A DNA stretch of 64,000 nucleotides from Henckelia pumila (GCF_033568475.1 NC_133122.1:182113449-182177448); one strand, 5' to 3'; positions 10,847-20,991 are shown, counted from the stretch's first letter. The notes: a model not told the origin generated them from the sequence alone. Numbers and translations are program-made.

Positions 10847-11329
10847 ATGAAGGCAGATGTGAAAGATTTGAGAATGCTTATGCAAAAAGGAATCCCGGAG
10901 GATATTCGTCTTATAATTAAAGCCAAGGTTCGATTATGTGGTGAAGTTCCAAAATTCTTACTTGTTCGAAATATGTCTGGACTAGGTAAAAGTACCTATG
11001 CGAAGAAAAGAAGGGCTAAAAGGTTAGATGTTTGTCATAATTGTGCCAGATGGACTTGTAATAGACAATGCAGATCTTTGGGATTTGTTTCCACAAATAG
11101 AGAAGATAAAATTGATTTCATTAAGAATGGGCTGAGTAAAGAGTCATTAGATGATATCTCATTGACTCTTGAGACGCATTCTAGTGGAGATGTTCAAGGT
11201 CAACTTCTCCGTTTATGAAAACTATTCCAAGCGCAGCGTCATGGTAATGGTCTTGGGAATCTGACTAAAAAAGATCATATTTGCCAATTTATAAGAAAAT
11301 TGGATGGTAAGCCAACCCTCGACTCATAA
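10847..11329 (+). pseudogene. Cargo ORF 1: basic Cys-cluster protein resembling carlavirus-type nucleic-acid-binding protein
   Basis: An open frame of 123 codons to a TGA at 11216-11218, continuing in frame to a TAA at 11327-11329 (160 codons counting the internal stop). Residues 1-45 form a helix-like region; residues 51-59 are YAKKRRAKR; a cysteine cluster follows at residues 63, 66, 71 and 75 (C-x2-C-x4-C-x3-C); then NREDKIDFIKNGLS. This order (short helical part, Y-A-basic-RRA stretch, four-Cys finger, then a K-x2-FI-x2-G segment) is that of the small nucleic-acid-binding / silencing-suppressor proteins encoded near the 3' end of carlaviruses and relatives. That is a resemblance recalled, not a search result. 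The finger here is shorter than I expect for the viral family. No retroelement domain explains it. It could also be an unrelated zinc protein. Confidence 0.5.
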
Positions 11330-11517
11330 ATATTGAAGGAACACTGTGAGCCACAATCACATCACTGTTTATACGCATGCATGTTATTATTATATATTAT
11401 TGTTTTTTACTATTTTCATCATTTTGTTCACATCTGTATTCCTATTTCTGTCTTATTCCTTATTTTCCTTATAAAATCACTCAACTCTCTCTATATTTTT
11501 GAAAAGAAAAAAAAAAC

Positions 11518-12155
11518 ATGACAGGATCTTCTTCACAAAAATTGAAAAATATTTGTGTCTTTTGTGGTTCTAATACTGGAAAGAATGAAATATTTGTTGA
11601 TGCAGCAATTAATCTTTGAAAAAAGTTAGCAGAGAAAAAAAATCACTTGGTTTACGGAGGAGGCAATATTGGGTTAATGGGATCTATTTCAACAGCAGCT
11701 CATCTTGGAGGTAGTCAGGTTTTGGGTATTATTCCTACAGCTTTAGCTGAAGAAAATATTACAGGTGTTACGGTTGGGAAAGAGTTGAAAGTTTCATCAA
11801 TGTACGAGAGAATAACTAAAATGATAGAAAATTCTGATGCTTTTATTGCCTTACCTGGTGGTTTTGGTACTTTAGAAGAAATTTTTCATGTTGTTTCTTG
11901 GGCACAACTTAATATCCATAATAAACCTGTTGGCTTGTTGAATATCAATAACTATTATGATGGTTTGTTGACTTTTCTTGATGTAGCCGTGAAACAAAAT
12001 TTTATTTTAGAAAATTCACGAAGGATGTCATCTCTGCTTCGAATGAAGACCAATTAATTGATGATCTCCAATCTTTTGTTCATCAACCTGATTCGGCTAT
12101 AACAAAGATCAATTGGTCTCAACCAACCAGTAAGAAAAGAAAACTGGATCATTGA
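11518..12155 (+). pseudogene. LOG: Cargo ORF 2: intronless LOG-family cytokinin-activating enzyme
   Basis: LOG enzymes release active cytokinin bases from riboside 5'-monophosphates. From the ATG at 11518 the frame reads KNICVFCGSNTGK, YGGGNIGLMGSIS, GGSQVLGIIP, a retained Arg in MYERITKM, then the catalytic PGGFGTLEE and WAQLNIHNKPVGLLN. Length (~212 codons) fits the family. Plant LOG genes have several introns; this copy has none, as expected after capture through RNA. One in-frame TGA (11617-11619) and one frameshift near 12020 break it; after the shift the LOG C-terminal helix continues (DVISASNEDQLIDDLQSF) to a stop at 12153-12155, ending in basic SKKRKLDH. It is AT-rich like the flanking pol and looks clearly diverged from typical plant LOGs, so the capture looks old. 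It lies inside element A, between integrase and the first purine tract. Confidence 0.88.
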
Positions 12156-13562
12156 TTCAACATGTCACGAAATGGTTTGTGTTTGTTCCTCATCTTCAAT
12201 AAATTCCAGGTGATATCTCTTTCATCATGTACTCTTTATTTTTCTTTCAAAAAAATGTCATATTCAGGTTTGGGGGAGAGTTTATTTAAAAAAAAAAAAT
12301 TTAAAATTTAAAAAAAAATATTTCTATAATAATATATATTTTTCCTTTTTCAATGGCAGAGTAAGGAGTCAAAAACTCCTGACACGCATTAGTTTTTATT
12401 TATCATATTATCACAATAGATTAGATTTTAATATTCCGTATATATTTAAATTGCAAACTACTAAGAAAATGAAGTCTTTTTGTATAGATTTTTATTTATT
12501 CTTCTTTTTATCAATTTAATAGAAAATATGTAATTGATGGGATATAAGTTATAAATAATATATAATTGTGTGTTTTCAAATAACATATTTTTTAAAACTT
12601 TTATGAGTATATAATTAAAGTGATATTGATTGAATGAATAATAACATGTATAATTGAGGGAATTAATTTGTAAAAGTGCAATATTTACTCACATAAATTT
12701 TGTGAGTGAGAGGTGAGAATTGAGAAAACAACTTATAAGCTTTTATTGATTATTAAGAAATGGTTGATTACTAGATTAAACCCATTTTAAAAAAAAATTA
12801 TTGTGCATATGAAAATTGGCTGCAAAGATTGTTTGAAGTTTGATTGTAAAGATGTAGAGTATTAATATCTCTACTATAATTATCAATGTAATAGATTTAC
12901 CTCATAAAAAATAAACAAATAAATAAACTTTGAAATACATTTTCAAAGTTTATTGGAGGTATTTGGTTATGTAAAAACAATTTTGCAGCCAAGCAAAAAA
13001 GAGAAAAATAGAAAAAAGAAAAAAAAATAAAAAAAAACAAAATAAAAACAAAATGGGTTTATTCTTTGTAAATTATCCTATCTTATTTTCAATATTAAGT
13101 TATTAGATTGTCTGCTTTACATATTAACCATTTTCAATGAGTGTATAATTTTATTCCAACTCCATGAGTGAAAACTAGTTATATATATATATATAAAAAA
13201 AAAATCATAACCCGAGAGAATATGGAGTTGAAACTTTTACATTAAAATTTCTGAAGATATACATGTTATAAAAAGGATTTCTATTATCATTTTGATTATA
13301 TTATTCTCAAAGTTTTTAGAAAATATTTATATAAAAAATTATTTATATTTAATATTTTGATATTGTGTGAAATATATATGTATACCCCACCCAATTATAT
13401 ATTAATATATTAGTTGATATCAAGATTTATAAATAAACATATGATATTCTTACAAGTATGTTTTAAAATTTCAAAGTTTGCAAATTTGAATATATATATT
13501 AAGGAATAAAAATCTAACATGTGATTTTATGAAATTTTATTACTAAGGGACTAGTAATTAGC
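12156..13562 (+). other. AT-rich noncoding 3' region of element A
   Basis: No ORF of note. It holds an internal purine tract at 12266-12280 (aggtttgggggagag), a small hairpin aggagtcaaaaactcct at about 12364-12380, and long A-rich runs (about 12960-13050). It matches in position the noncoding stretches between the two purine tracts of F and D. Confidence 0.7.
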
Positions 13563-13575
13563 CGGTTTGGGGGTG
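13563..13575 (+). other. Polypurine tract of element A
   Basis: cggtttgggggtg directly before the TG of the 3' LTR at 13576. A near copy (aggtttgggggagag) lies ~1.3 kb upstream at 12266. Confidence 0.75.
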
Positions 13576-15374
13576 TGATGAAACTTAAAATTTGTAATTA
13601 TTTATATGTTAAAAAGTGTGTTTTAAAATTTAAGTTTAATTAAAATTATGAAGTTGTATTATTTTAGTGTTATGTGTTTATATTTAAATGTTTTACTAAA
13701 ATGTTGTATTTTACGGTTTGCGCAGGTTTGGTAAAAATAAAATTAATCAAGCTAAAGTGGTAATAATGGAGTAATCTCAAAACCTTTAGAATCCCAAAAG
13801 AAGCATCTTCAACTTTGTAGAAGACAAGAAATTCCAAAAACTTCATTAAGATGATCAAAATAATCAAACATCAAAATGGAGACAGATTTACTTTTACTAT
13901 GACCAGCTTGGAGTAAAAATATCATAAGTATTTCATATGTTATCCAAAAGTGGTGAATGAGTTATCAAAACACATCTACAGACAAAGTGCTACGTGTTAT
14001 ATGTTTTGTGCAGAAGCAAAATCGGAAGTCTAAGGCATCAAACATGCCAATTAAAGTTGGGTCAATGTATTGACATTCAAGGAGACAAGCACCCACCAAC
14101 TTTACTATTCCATATTTAATGAGTCTTGGACCCTTGCTCTCATTTGGCCTATAAATAGATGTGTTGTATAAGCTTTGTAGTGTGCAAGAGTGTAGAGAAG
14201 TCCTCATTTGTAAAATAAATATTGTGTGTGTGAGAATAAAAGTTTGAGTGTGCATATTTCTCAAGTTCAAGTATGAAATTTATTTTATCCTTACTCTTGA
14301 GTTTCATGTTCATGGCAAGCTAAATCTTTTTATGTCAAGGTGAAAAGATTTCATTGTTAGTCAAGTAAGATTGTTTATATTTTGTATATTCTTCTCTTTT
14401 TCTATTCTATTTTGTTTTTCTAATTGATCCTTATTTGTAGGTATAATTTTGGAAGATTTGTTGTTATCTATTTACATCAAATGCTTGGTACCTTGAATGT
14501 GGTTACCTTGATTTGTTGTCAAATATGATACAATAAATACTACAATAATTATATACTATAAATATAAGTATCTATTTATAATAAAGTCATATATATTATT
14601 TAGACGATAGCGTGGCACTGTCGATTGTTCTAAATAATATATTGTGATTTGAACTAACATTTACTTTCTCGCATCTAACTTTTACTTTATCGCAACTAAC
14701 ATTTACTTTTCCGCAACTAACATTTACTTTCTCGCATATAACATTTATTTTTCCGCAACTAACATTTACTTTATCGCATCTAACATAAAGTCATATATTT
14801 TATTTAGACGATAGTGTGGCTCTGCCGGTTGTTCTAAATGAAATATTGTGATTTGATCTAACATTTACTTTTATGTCAATTTATATTTATGAATTTATAT
14901 ATATATTATGGGTACCATGTATTAAATATCGGCTGATATTAATATAGTGAGAACTATATTATATGATATACTTGTTTAAATATTTAATTGTTCTTTTTAT
15001 GTTTATATTTATTCATCTATATATATATTATGGGTACCATATATTAAATATCGGTTAATCTGATATTAATATAGTGGGAACTATATTATATGATATACTT
15101 GTTTAAATATTTCATTGTTCTTTTATGTTTATTTTTATTTTAGTTTCTTTTATTTATTTTTATTAAGCAATCTTAAATAAACCAACAATGAACCTTTGAA
15201 ACCCTGACAATTTTATAATTTGTGTATTTGAAGTTTCATAATAATATTTTCATCTATAATATATCATGCTAAAATTAAACTTACAGCATCCTCTCCGTGG
15301 ATCGATCTCGTACTCACGAGTATATTACTTGCAGACAACCTACACTTGGGTGAATTACAATTTAAGTTGTAGCA
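13576..15374 (+). repeat. 3' LTR of element A
   Basis: 1799 bp, TGATGAAAC to GTAGCA, followed by the duplication ATAAT (15375-15379). The TATA box is at 14150-14157 and the ~24-bp tandem repeats at about 14655-14787. It pairs with 3364-5163. Confidence 0.93.
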
Positions 15375-15379
15375 ATAAT

Positions 15380-16260
15380 CCATGCAAATACATAATACAT
15401 GCATACTCAATCTGGATATCTCGAATAATACTTCCGTACCTTTCTAAGGCAGATCCTAAAAGCTTCCATCTAGGTCCAAGCCTACCATGCAACACTACAA
15501 CATAAATAACCATGCATTACCTAGCATGCCAAACATCACCTACTAGGCTCTAAAAGCCTTAATTAAACTATAGTCTACTCCCTATTTACTATAGGAAACC
15601 AAAGCCATACCTTCGTCCGTCGTCAGCCCGCTGATGTCGCATGCCCCAGAGTCTGGGCATAGCCTAGCTACGACTCCTGGACGCCTCGCCAGAGCTCCGC
15701 CACCTGGCTGCTACTGCGGACACTGTCCGCTATAAAAAATACTATTTCCTACTCCAACTCTTAAAGAAAGAGTCCCGAAACCCTTAAAATAGAGCCATTA
15801 CCGGAAGAGGAGAGGAAATTTGCATTTCAAAATGAGGGATTCGGACCCCTATTTATAGGCCACGATCGGAAGCTCCGATCGGTGCATGTTTGCCACGTTT
15901 TGGACGGCCGAGATCGGAAGCTCCGATTGCAGGATCGGAAGCTCCGATCTCCTGCATCTGGCCACGTGTTTCAATCTCCTTGACAACTGTTTCTGGTTGA
16001 GATCGGAAGCTCCGATCTCGGATCGGAAGCTCCGATCTGCCCGGAAGCTCCGAACTGTTTCTCATGCTTCCGAACTGGTTTTGGTCCTCCGGGACCCCCA
16101 GGACCTACCCCACCTATTTCGGACGTTTCGGATCTGATTTTCCACTTATTTTAACCAAATAAGGACTCCTTAAACATGTTTTGACACTTTTAAAATTATA
16201 TGTCATTTTCTAACATGTTTAAAATCACTTAATCTTGTAAAATGGAACCGGGCTACTACA
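15380..16260 (-). repeat. Solo LTR S, second segment
   Basis: Continuation of 2701-3363 after the target duplication of element A. It ends gggctactaca followed by the duplication CATGA at 16261. It contains the palindrome array at 15863-16055 and no ORF worth calling. Confidence 0.8.
15863..16055. repeat. Palindromic GATCGGAAGCTCCGATC array in solo LTR S
   Basis: Five copies of the near-palindrome gatcggaagctccgatc (starting at about 15864, 15912, 15933, 16000 and 16021; the second ends in -att) and a shorter relative at about 16041. Each can form a hairpin or bind a dimeric factor. Spacing alternates 21-22 and ~66 bp. Confidence 0.9.
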
Positions 16261-16384
16261 CATGATCATACCTATCCCGAGCCGTTTGGTTGAAGAATCG
16301 GCCGGCGAGGTTGAGTGAAGCGGGTGCAGCCCTTGTGCCCTGGCAAGAAGATTCGCCTATCTCTCTATTGCGTTTTGGAGCCAT
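16261..16384 (-). pseudogene. Accessory transposon ORF of element F, N-terminal part
   Basis: Starts at the minus-strand ATG at 16384 (MAPKRNREIG) and reads without a stop to the insertion point, ending in the codons for ARDRYDH. The frame resumes at 2695 (see 1692-2695). Splitting by solo LTR S at CATGA is the reason it appears as two pieces 13.6 kb apart. Confidence 0.7.
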
Positions 16385-16669
16385 GATGTCGCGATAATTG
16401 CATGAAAACTTGACAAGGGAAATTTGTTGAACACGTGGTGTGCACCAAAATTTCCGGCATTCCTTAGCAAAATATGGTGCTTGAGAAGTGGAGATGAGAG
16501 AGGGGGTGATGATTTCAAGCCGTAGGATGATTCCTGCAAGAGATGAAGAACAAAAGGTGAAATTTGAAAGAATTCGAAATTTGGGGATTTAGGGTTCTAG
16601 GGAGTAGAAGGAAATAAGAGGAAGAATGAGGGGAAAAAAAGAAAAAAGAGGATATATCGCGAACAGGGG

Positions 16670-16862
16670 AGCGCGCTCGATCCTATGAGTACGCAGGATC
16701 AATCGCGCTACTTAAAAGTCAGGGACAGTAAGTTACGGGTTTTCTGCGCGCTCGATCCCATGAGTACGCAGGATCAAGTGTGCCCAAAAAAAATTCCGGG
16801 GCAGAGAGTTGAGGAAAAAATGCGTGCTCAATCCTATGAGTGCGCAGGATCGAGCGCGGCAT
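16670..16862 (-). repeat. GC-rich hairpin array in element F
   Basis: Three inverted-repeat units starting at about 16670, 16745 and 16821, i.e. about every 75 bp. Each has a gcgctcgatcc-type arm, ~14 bases, then an arm such as ggatcgagcgc. They lie between pol and the accessory ORF. The architecture is shared with arrays in C, D, E1 and E2. Confidence 0.85.
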
Positions 16863-16964
16863 TCCTTCAATGAAACTTTTTGTTATTTTTCAAAATTTTC
16901 CGAAAACCAAGTAAAAACAAAGCAAACAAAAAACGACTAAGATTAAATAAAATCAAAAGGAAAA

Positions 16965-17010
16965 GAAATGCTGGGTTGCCTCCCAGTCAGCGCCTTTGTT
17001 TACGGTCATT
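16965..17010 (-). other. Post-pol conserved block of element F
   Basis: Read on the minus strand: accgtaaacaaaggcgctga then ctgggaggcaacccagca. The same block follows the coding region in element D at about 32648-32685. It is a landmark for the end of pol in this Athila lineage; role unknown. Confidence 0.7.
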
Positions 17011-17031
17011 GACTCGACTGAATGCTGCAAG

Positions 17032-18261
17032 TTACTCAACATTTGGCGGAGCATCTAGAGTGATATCATGCTCGTCCCCTCCTACATATGCTTGGACTCC
17101 TTCATAGTAGTATTTAAGCTGGTGGCCATTGACCTTGAATATTTTGGATATGTCCAAGCTTTGAATTTCGACTGCACCATGGGAAAAGACATTAGTAACA
17201 ACAAAGGGATCATTCCAACGTGAACGCAACTTACCTGGAAATAGTCGAAGTCATGAGTGATAGAGCAGAACTTTTTGTCCGACTTCGAATTCTCGTCTAG
17301 AGATCATCTTGTCATGGAAGGCCTTTGTCTTATCCTTGTAAATCTTAGAGCTGACATAAGCATCATTGCGGATCTCTTCTAATTCTTGCAACTGTAACTT
17401 TCGGTGATCGCCGCTCTCATCCATCTGCATGTTAAAGTTTTTGATAGTCCAATAGGCTCTATGCTCCAATTCTACTGGCAAATGGCATGGTTTCCCAAAA
17501 ATCAGCCGATATGGGGACATTCCAATCGGCGTTTTGAACGCGGTTTTGTAGGCCCACAAAGCGCCATCCAGGCGCAAGCTCCAGTCCTTCCTTGTAGGAT
17601 TCACGGTATTTTCTAGGATGGATTTGATCTCTTTATTCGAAATTTCAGCCTGACCATTGGATTGTGGGTGGTATGCGGTGGAGACCATGTGCGTCACATG
17701 GTACTTCTTTAGCAAACTGGCCACAGTGCGATTGCAAAAGTGCGTTCCTCTATCACTGATGATGGCTCGTGGAATCCCAAACCTATAGAAAAGATTATGC
17801 TTGATAAACTCTGCAACAACTTTAGAATCATCAGTACGGGTGGCCTTTTCTTCCACCCATTTCAAGACATAGTCGATAGCAAGTAATATATATATGTATC
17901 CATATGAACTTGGAAAAGGTCCCATGAAGTCGATGCCCCACACATCAAATATTTCACAAACTAAAATAGGTTGTTGAGGCATCTCCTTTTGCTGGGAGAT
18001 ATTACCTGTCTTCTAGCATTGAGTGCACGACTTAAAAAAAACGTAAGCGTCTCGAAACAAGGATGGCCATAAAAATCCGCAATCCAACACCTTTCTTGCT
18101 GTCCTTTTTGCTCCAAAATGGCCACCACACGCATGAGAATGACAAAACGTGAGATTATGAATTACCTCACTCGCAGGTATGCATCGACATAGAACTTGAT
18201 CAGCGCAGTGTTTCCACAAGTATGGATCATCCCACACATAATACTTGGAATTGCTTCTCAC
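17032..18261 (-). pseudogene. Integrase of element F
   Basis: A single frame from 18261 to 17032 interrupted only by a TAG at 18013-18015 and a TGA near 17249. The zinc region reads HSHACGGHFGAKR then CTQC. The core has GIDFMGPFP (about 17935), ISDRGTHF (about 17755) and [13 protein letters not shown], the D,D-35-E set. The C-terminal part has SRWNDPFVV and SHGAVEIQ. It is closest to element A integrase within this window. Confidence 0.88.
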
Positions 18262-18286
18262 CTTGTCCTTTTGTGCCTTGGAGAAT

Positions 18287-20054
18287 TCAGGGAAATCCTT
18301 TAGTAACTAAATAATTGACAATATTTGTGTACCAGGGTAATTCGGCGCTTGCTGAAAACAATTGCTCATTAGGAAATTCTTCACGCAAGCTCAGCTCCTC
18401 ATCGATGTGAACTAGGCGGCTCAAGTGGTCAGCGACTTGATTTTCTGTCCCTCTTTTGTCCTTGATTTCCACGTCAAATTCGCTCAGGAGTAGTATCCAT
18501 CTTATTAGCCTTGGTTTCGCCTCCTTCTTCACCATCAAAAAACGAAGAGTTGCATGATCAGAATAAACAATGACTTTAGCACCAAGTAAATAAGAGCAAA
18601 ATTTTTCTAATGCAAAAACTACAGCCAATAGCTCCTTTTCAGTGGTGGAGTAGTTCCGTTGGGCATCGTTTAGGATACACGAAGCGTAGTAGATAGAATG
18701 CGATGCTTTCCCAACTTTTTGGCCTAAAACTGCGCCCACAGCATAGTCGCTGGCATCACACATGATCTCGAATGGTTGGCTCCACTCCGGTGGTTGGATT
18801 ATTGGTGCAGATGTCAATGAGTCTTTGAGTTTGTCAAAAGATGTTTTGCACGGTTCATCAAACTCAAACGAGACATCTTTTTGCAACAATTTGCACATGG
18901 GGGATGCGATCTTGGCGAAGTCCTGAATGTATCTCCTGTAGAAACCTGCATGGCCAAGAAAAGAACGCACTTCCCGCACACATGTGGGATAAGGAAGAGA
19001 CTGAATAATATCAATTTATCCTTGTCTACCTCTATTACCTTAGATGAAATGACATGACCCAACACAACACCTTGCCCAACCATAAAAAGACATTTTTCAG
19101 AATTTAAGACTAACTTGGTTTCGACACACCTCTTAAGGACAAGAGCAAGGTTAGACAGACAGTTTTCGAATGAATCACCATAGACAGTAAAATCATCCAT
19201 AAAAACTTCTAAGATATGCTCAATGAAATCTGAAAAGATACTGACCATACACCATTGGAAAGTGGCCGGTGCATTGCAGAGTCCAAAAGACATCCGTCGA
19301 TATGCAAAGGTGTCAAACGGGCAAGTGAATGTCGTCTTTTCCTGATCTTCCGGCACAATAGCAATATGAAAATAACCAGAATACCCATCAAGAAAACAAT
19401 AATAAGGATGACATGCTAAACGTTCAATCATTTGATCAATAAATGGTAAAGGGAAGTGATCCTTTCGGGTTCCCGCATTTAACTTCCTATAGTCTATACA
19501 AACCCTCCACCCGTTTTGAATGCGGGTGGGAACCAATTCATCATCCTTGTTCTTTACCACAGTTATCCTGGTTTTCTTGGGCACCACTTGGACTGGACTG
19601 ACCCACTGACTGTCAGAAATCGGGTATATGACTCCAACTTCAAGAAGTTTCATAATTTCAGCCTTCACCACCTCCATCATCGGTGGGTTCAATTTTCTTT
19701 GCGGCTGACGTAAGGGATTCACTCCTTCCTCCATCAAAATTCTGTGCATGCATGTAGAAGGGCTAATTCCCTTGATGTCTGTTATGGTCCATCCGATAGC
19801 AGTCTTGTGCTCTTGTAGTACTTTGACCAATTGTTCCTCTTGGTCGGCTTCCAAACTATTGAGATGATGACTGGTAATGTTTCTCCTTCTCCAAGGAAAA
19901 CATACTTGAGATGTTTTGGAAGTGTCTTTAGTTCGACCATGGGTGCCTGCAAAACAGATGGAAGGCACCAAGTATTAGAGATTGGTAATAATATATAAGA
20001 GATATTACCTGACTGAGGTAGCTCAGGTGAACTGTTCAGAATTCCCTCAATCTC
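18287..20054 (-). pseudogene. RT and RNase H of element F (5' truncated)
   Basis: Minus strand from the truncation at 20054. The linker region contains LQAPMVELKTLPKHLKYVF, then AIGWTITDIKGISPSTCMHR, WRVCIDYRKLNAGTRKDHFP, FLDGYSGYFHIA, LCNAPATFQWCM and the catalytic VFMDD (about 19195). Frameshifts lie near 19900-19940 and 19000. RNase H shows [33 protein letters not shown] and ADHLSRL. A frameshift near 18290 separates it from integrase. Gag and protease are absent because the element ends abruptly at the junction with D. Confidence 0.88.
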
Positions 20055-20891
20055 AGAACTCTCTTGACGGCTAGGTTTCTTCTCTCTTTTCTTAGATTTA
20101 ATTTTCTTTCATGAATTTTTCTAGAAAATTCATGAATATTGTTGGCTAAGTTTTAGTACTTGGTTGAGGAAGACGAACCCTTGAGTTATTTTATTTGTGA
20201 GATTCGAATTTTTCATTGTTTAATTCCAAAATGCGTATCAAGATTTGTTTTGGATTGATTGCCATGCTTGTATGTGAGATTTTAGGATTGATCACCTTAG
20301 GGTTTTGCTATACAATCTATTTCTAAATTAGAACTCAAATCCGTAATTGTTTGAATCATGTGATTTGTGAAGAAACTATGATTAATATTTTCTGTTGTTG
20401 AATTTTTTAAATCGTAGGAACAACAATTGACTAGATTAAATACAATCGCTGGTATTGTGTTGTCTAGATTCATCAGTTTTACTCATTTGAATGCTACCGT
20501 GGATTTAAATCTAATCGTTGGTATTGGGTTAATTTATGGGGTAAGGGTTAACTTAGAACGCTGGACTAAAATTAAGGTGAAACGGGAATTAAATTTCCAA
20601 TGATGAATATTCAATGTGAATTAATTATTTTTAGGGAATCGATGATCGAATTAATAATTTCAAGGGTGTAGTCGACCGATACCAAGTCTCGTTAGTTTAT
20701 TGATCTTTCTTATTTTAATTCTTGCATAGTAGTTAATAAAATCCAAAAATTCCCTTTTATTATTTTTAGTATTTTAGAACACTATTTAAATTTCACTTTT
20801 CTCGTGGGAACGATCCCTACTCACACTACTGCATAATTTGTTATCTGATTTGAGTCGGGTAATTTGGGCGTGACGCGACTTAGCGCTACCA
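20055..20891 (+). repeat. 5' LTR of element D, 5'-truncated
   Basis: Aligns to 34188-35035 of the 3' LTR, beginning at agaactctcttg. The first ~576 bp of the LTR (33612-34187), including the hairpin array, are missing. It ends ...gcgctacca at 20891. Confidence 0.85.
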
Positions 20892-20895
20892 AATT

Positions 20896-20913
20896 TTGGC
20901 GTCGTTGCCGAGG
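20896..20913 (+). other. Primer binding site of element D (tRNA-Asp type)
   Basis: tggcgtcgttgccgagga, 4 bp after the LTR, matches the tRNA-Asp 3'-end complement with two changes. Confidence 0.8.
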
Positions 20914-20991
20914 AACGGTGTTTAATTTATTTGTGTTCTTGTTTTTATTTTTATTTTTTTATTCTTTCCCCAGTGCTTCTCGGGTTTGTTC

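Larger units (their letters stand above)
3364..15374 (+). mobile_element. Element A: complete Athila-like LTR retrotransposon with host/virus-like cargo genes
   Basis: A full 12.0-kb element with ~1.8-kb LTRs (3364-5163 and 13576-15374) and a perfect 5-bp target duplication ATAAT (3359-3363 and 15375-15379). It has a tRNA-Asp-type PBS, gag, protease, RT, RNase H and integrase, then a ~3-kb cargo region (two extra ORFs and noncoding DNA) and two purine tracts. By hand count the LTRs differ at about 36 of 1800 positions (~2 %), so it is a fairly young insertion. The coding region already has several stops and frameshifts. It inserted into solo LTR S, which lies in element F. Clade assignment follows from RT/integrase sequence, PBS type and LTR size. 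Confidence 0.92.
1..20054 (-). mobile_element. Element F: degenerate Athila-like Ty3/Gypsy retrotransposon, interrupted
   Basis: Minus-strand element read from 20054 down to 1. In order it shows: protease-RT linker, reverse transcriptase, RNase H, integrase, a post-pol block containing the motif ggaggcaaccca, a GC-rich hairpin array, an accessory ORF, a first purine tract, a ~1.5-kb noncoding stretch, a second purine tract and the start of the 3' LTR, which leaves the window. Bases 2701-16260 are foreign (solo LTR S with element A inside). Gag, protease and the 5' LTR are missing because the element stops abruptly at 20054, where element D begins in opposite orientation. The Athila assignment rests on pol similarity to A and on the post-pol block and double purine tract shared with D. 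The coding parts contain stops and frameshifts, so it is inactive. Confidence 0.8.

Noticed and set aside
10672..10926. ORFs over the (AT)n repeat on both strands
   Set aside because: The Ile-Tyr repeats come from the microsatellite; there is no conserved sequence outside it on the minus strand, and the plus-strand frame starting at 10777 is overtaken by the better-supported cargo frame from 10847.
10847..12155. An integrated RNA virus genome
   Set aside because: Only one small ORF resembles a viral protein; no replicase, movement or coat protein sequence is present, and the LTRs and target duplication show the block belongs to element A.
15853..16137. Repeat-containing ORFs (SELPIRDRSF-type) in solo LTR S
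   Set aside because: Translated palindromes in a noncoding LTR.
19930..20015. Possible GT-AG intron in element F between protease and RT
   Set aside because: gtaatatctc...ttttgcag looks intron-like, but element D has the same ttgcag at the homologous coding position within an open frame (LQVPKTETK), so it is more likely coding sequence.
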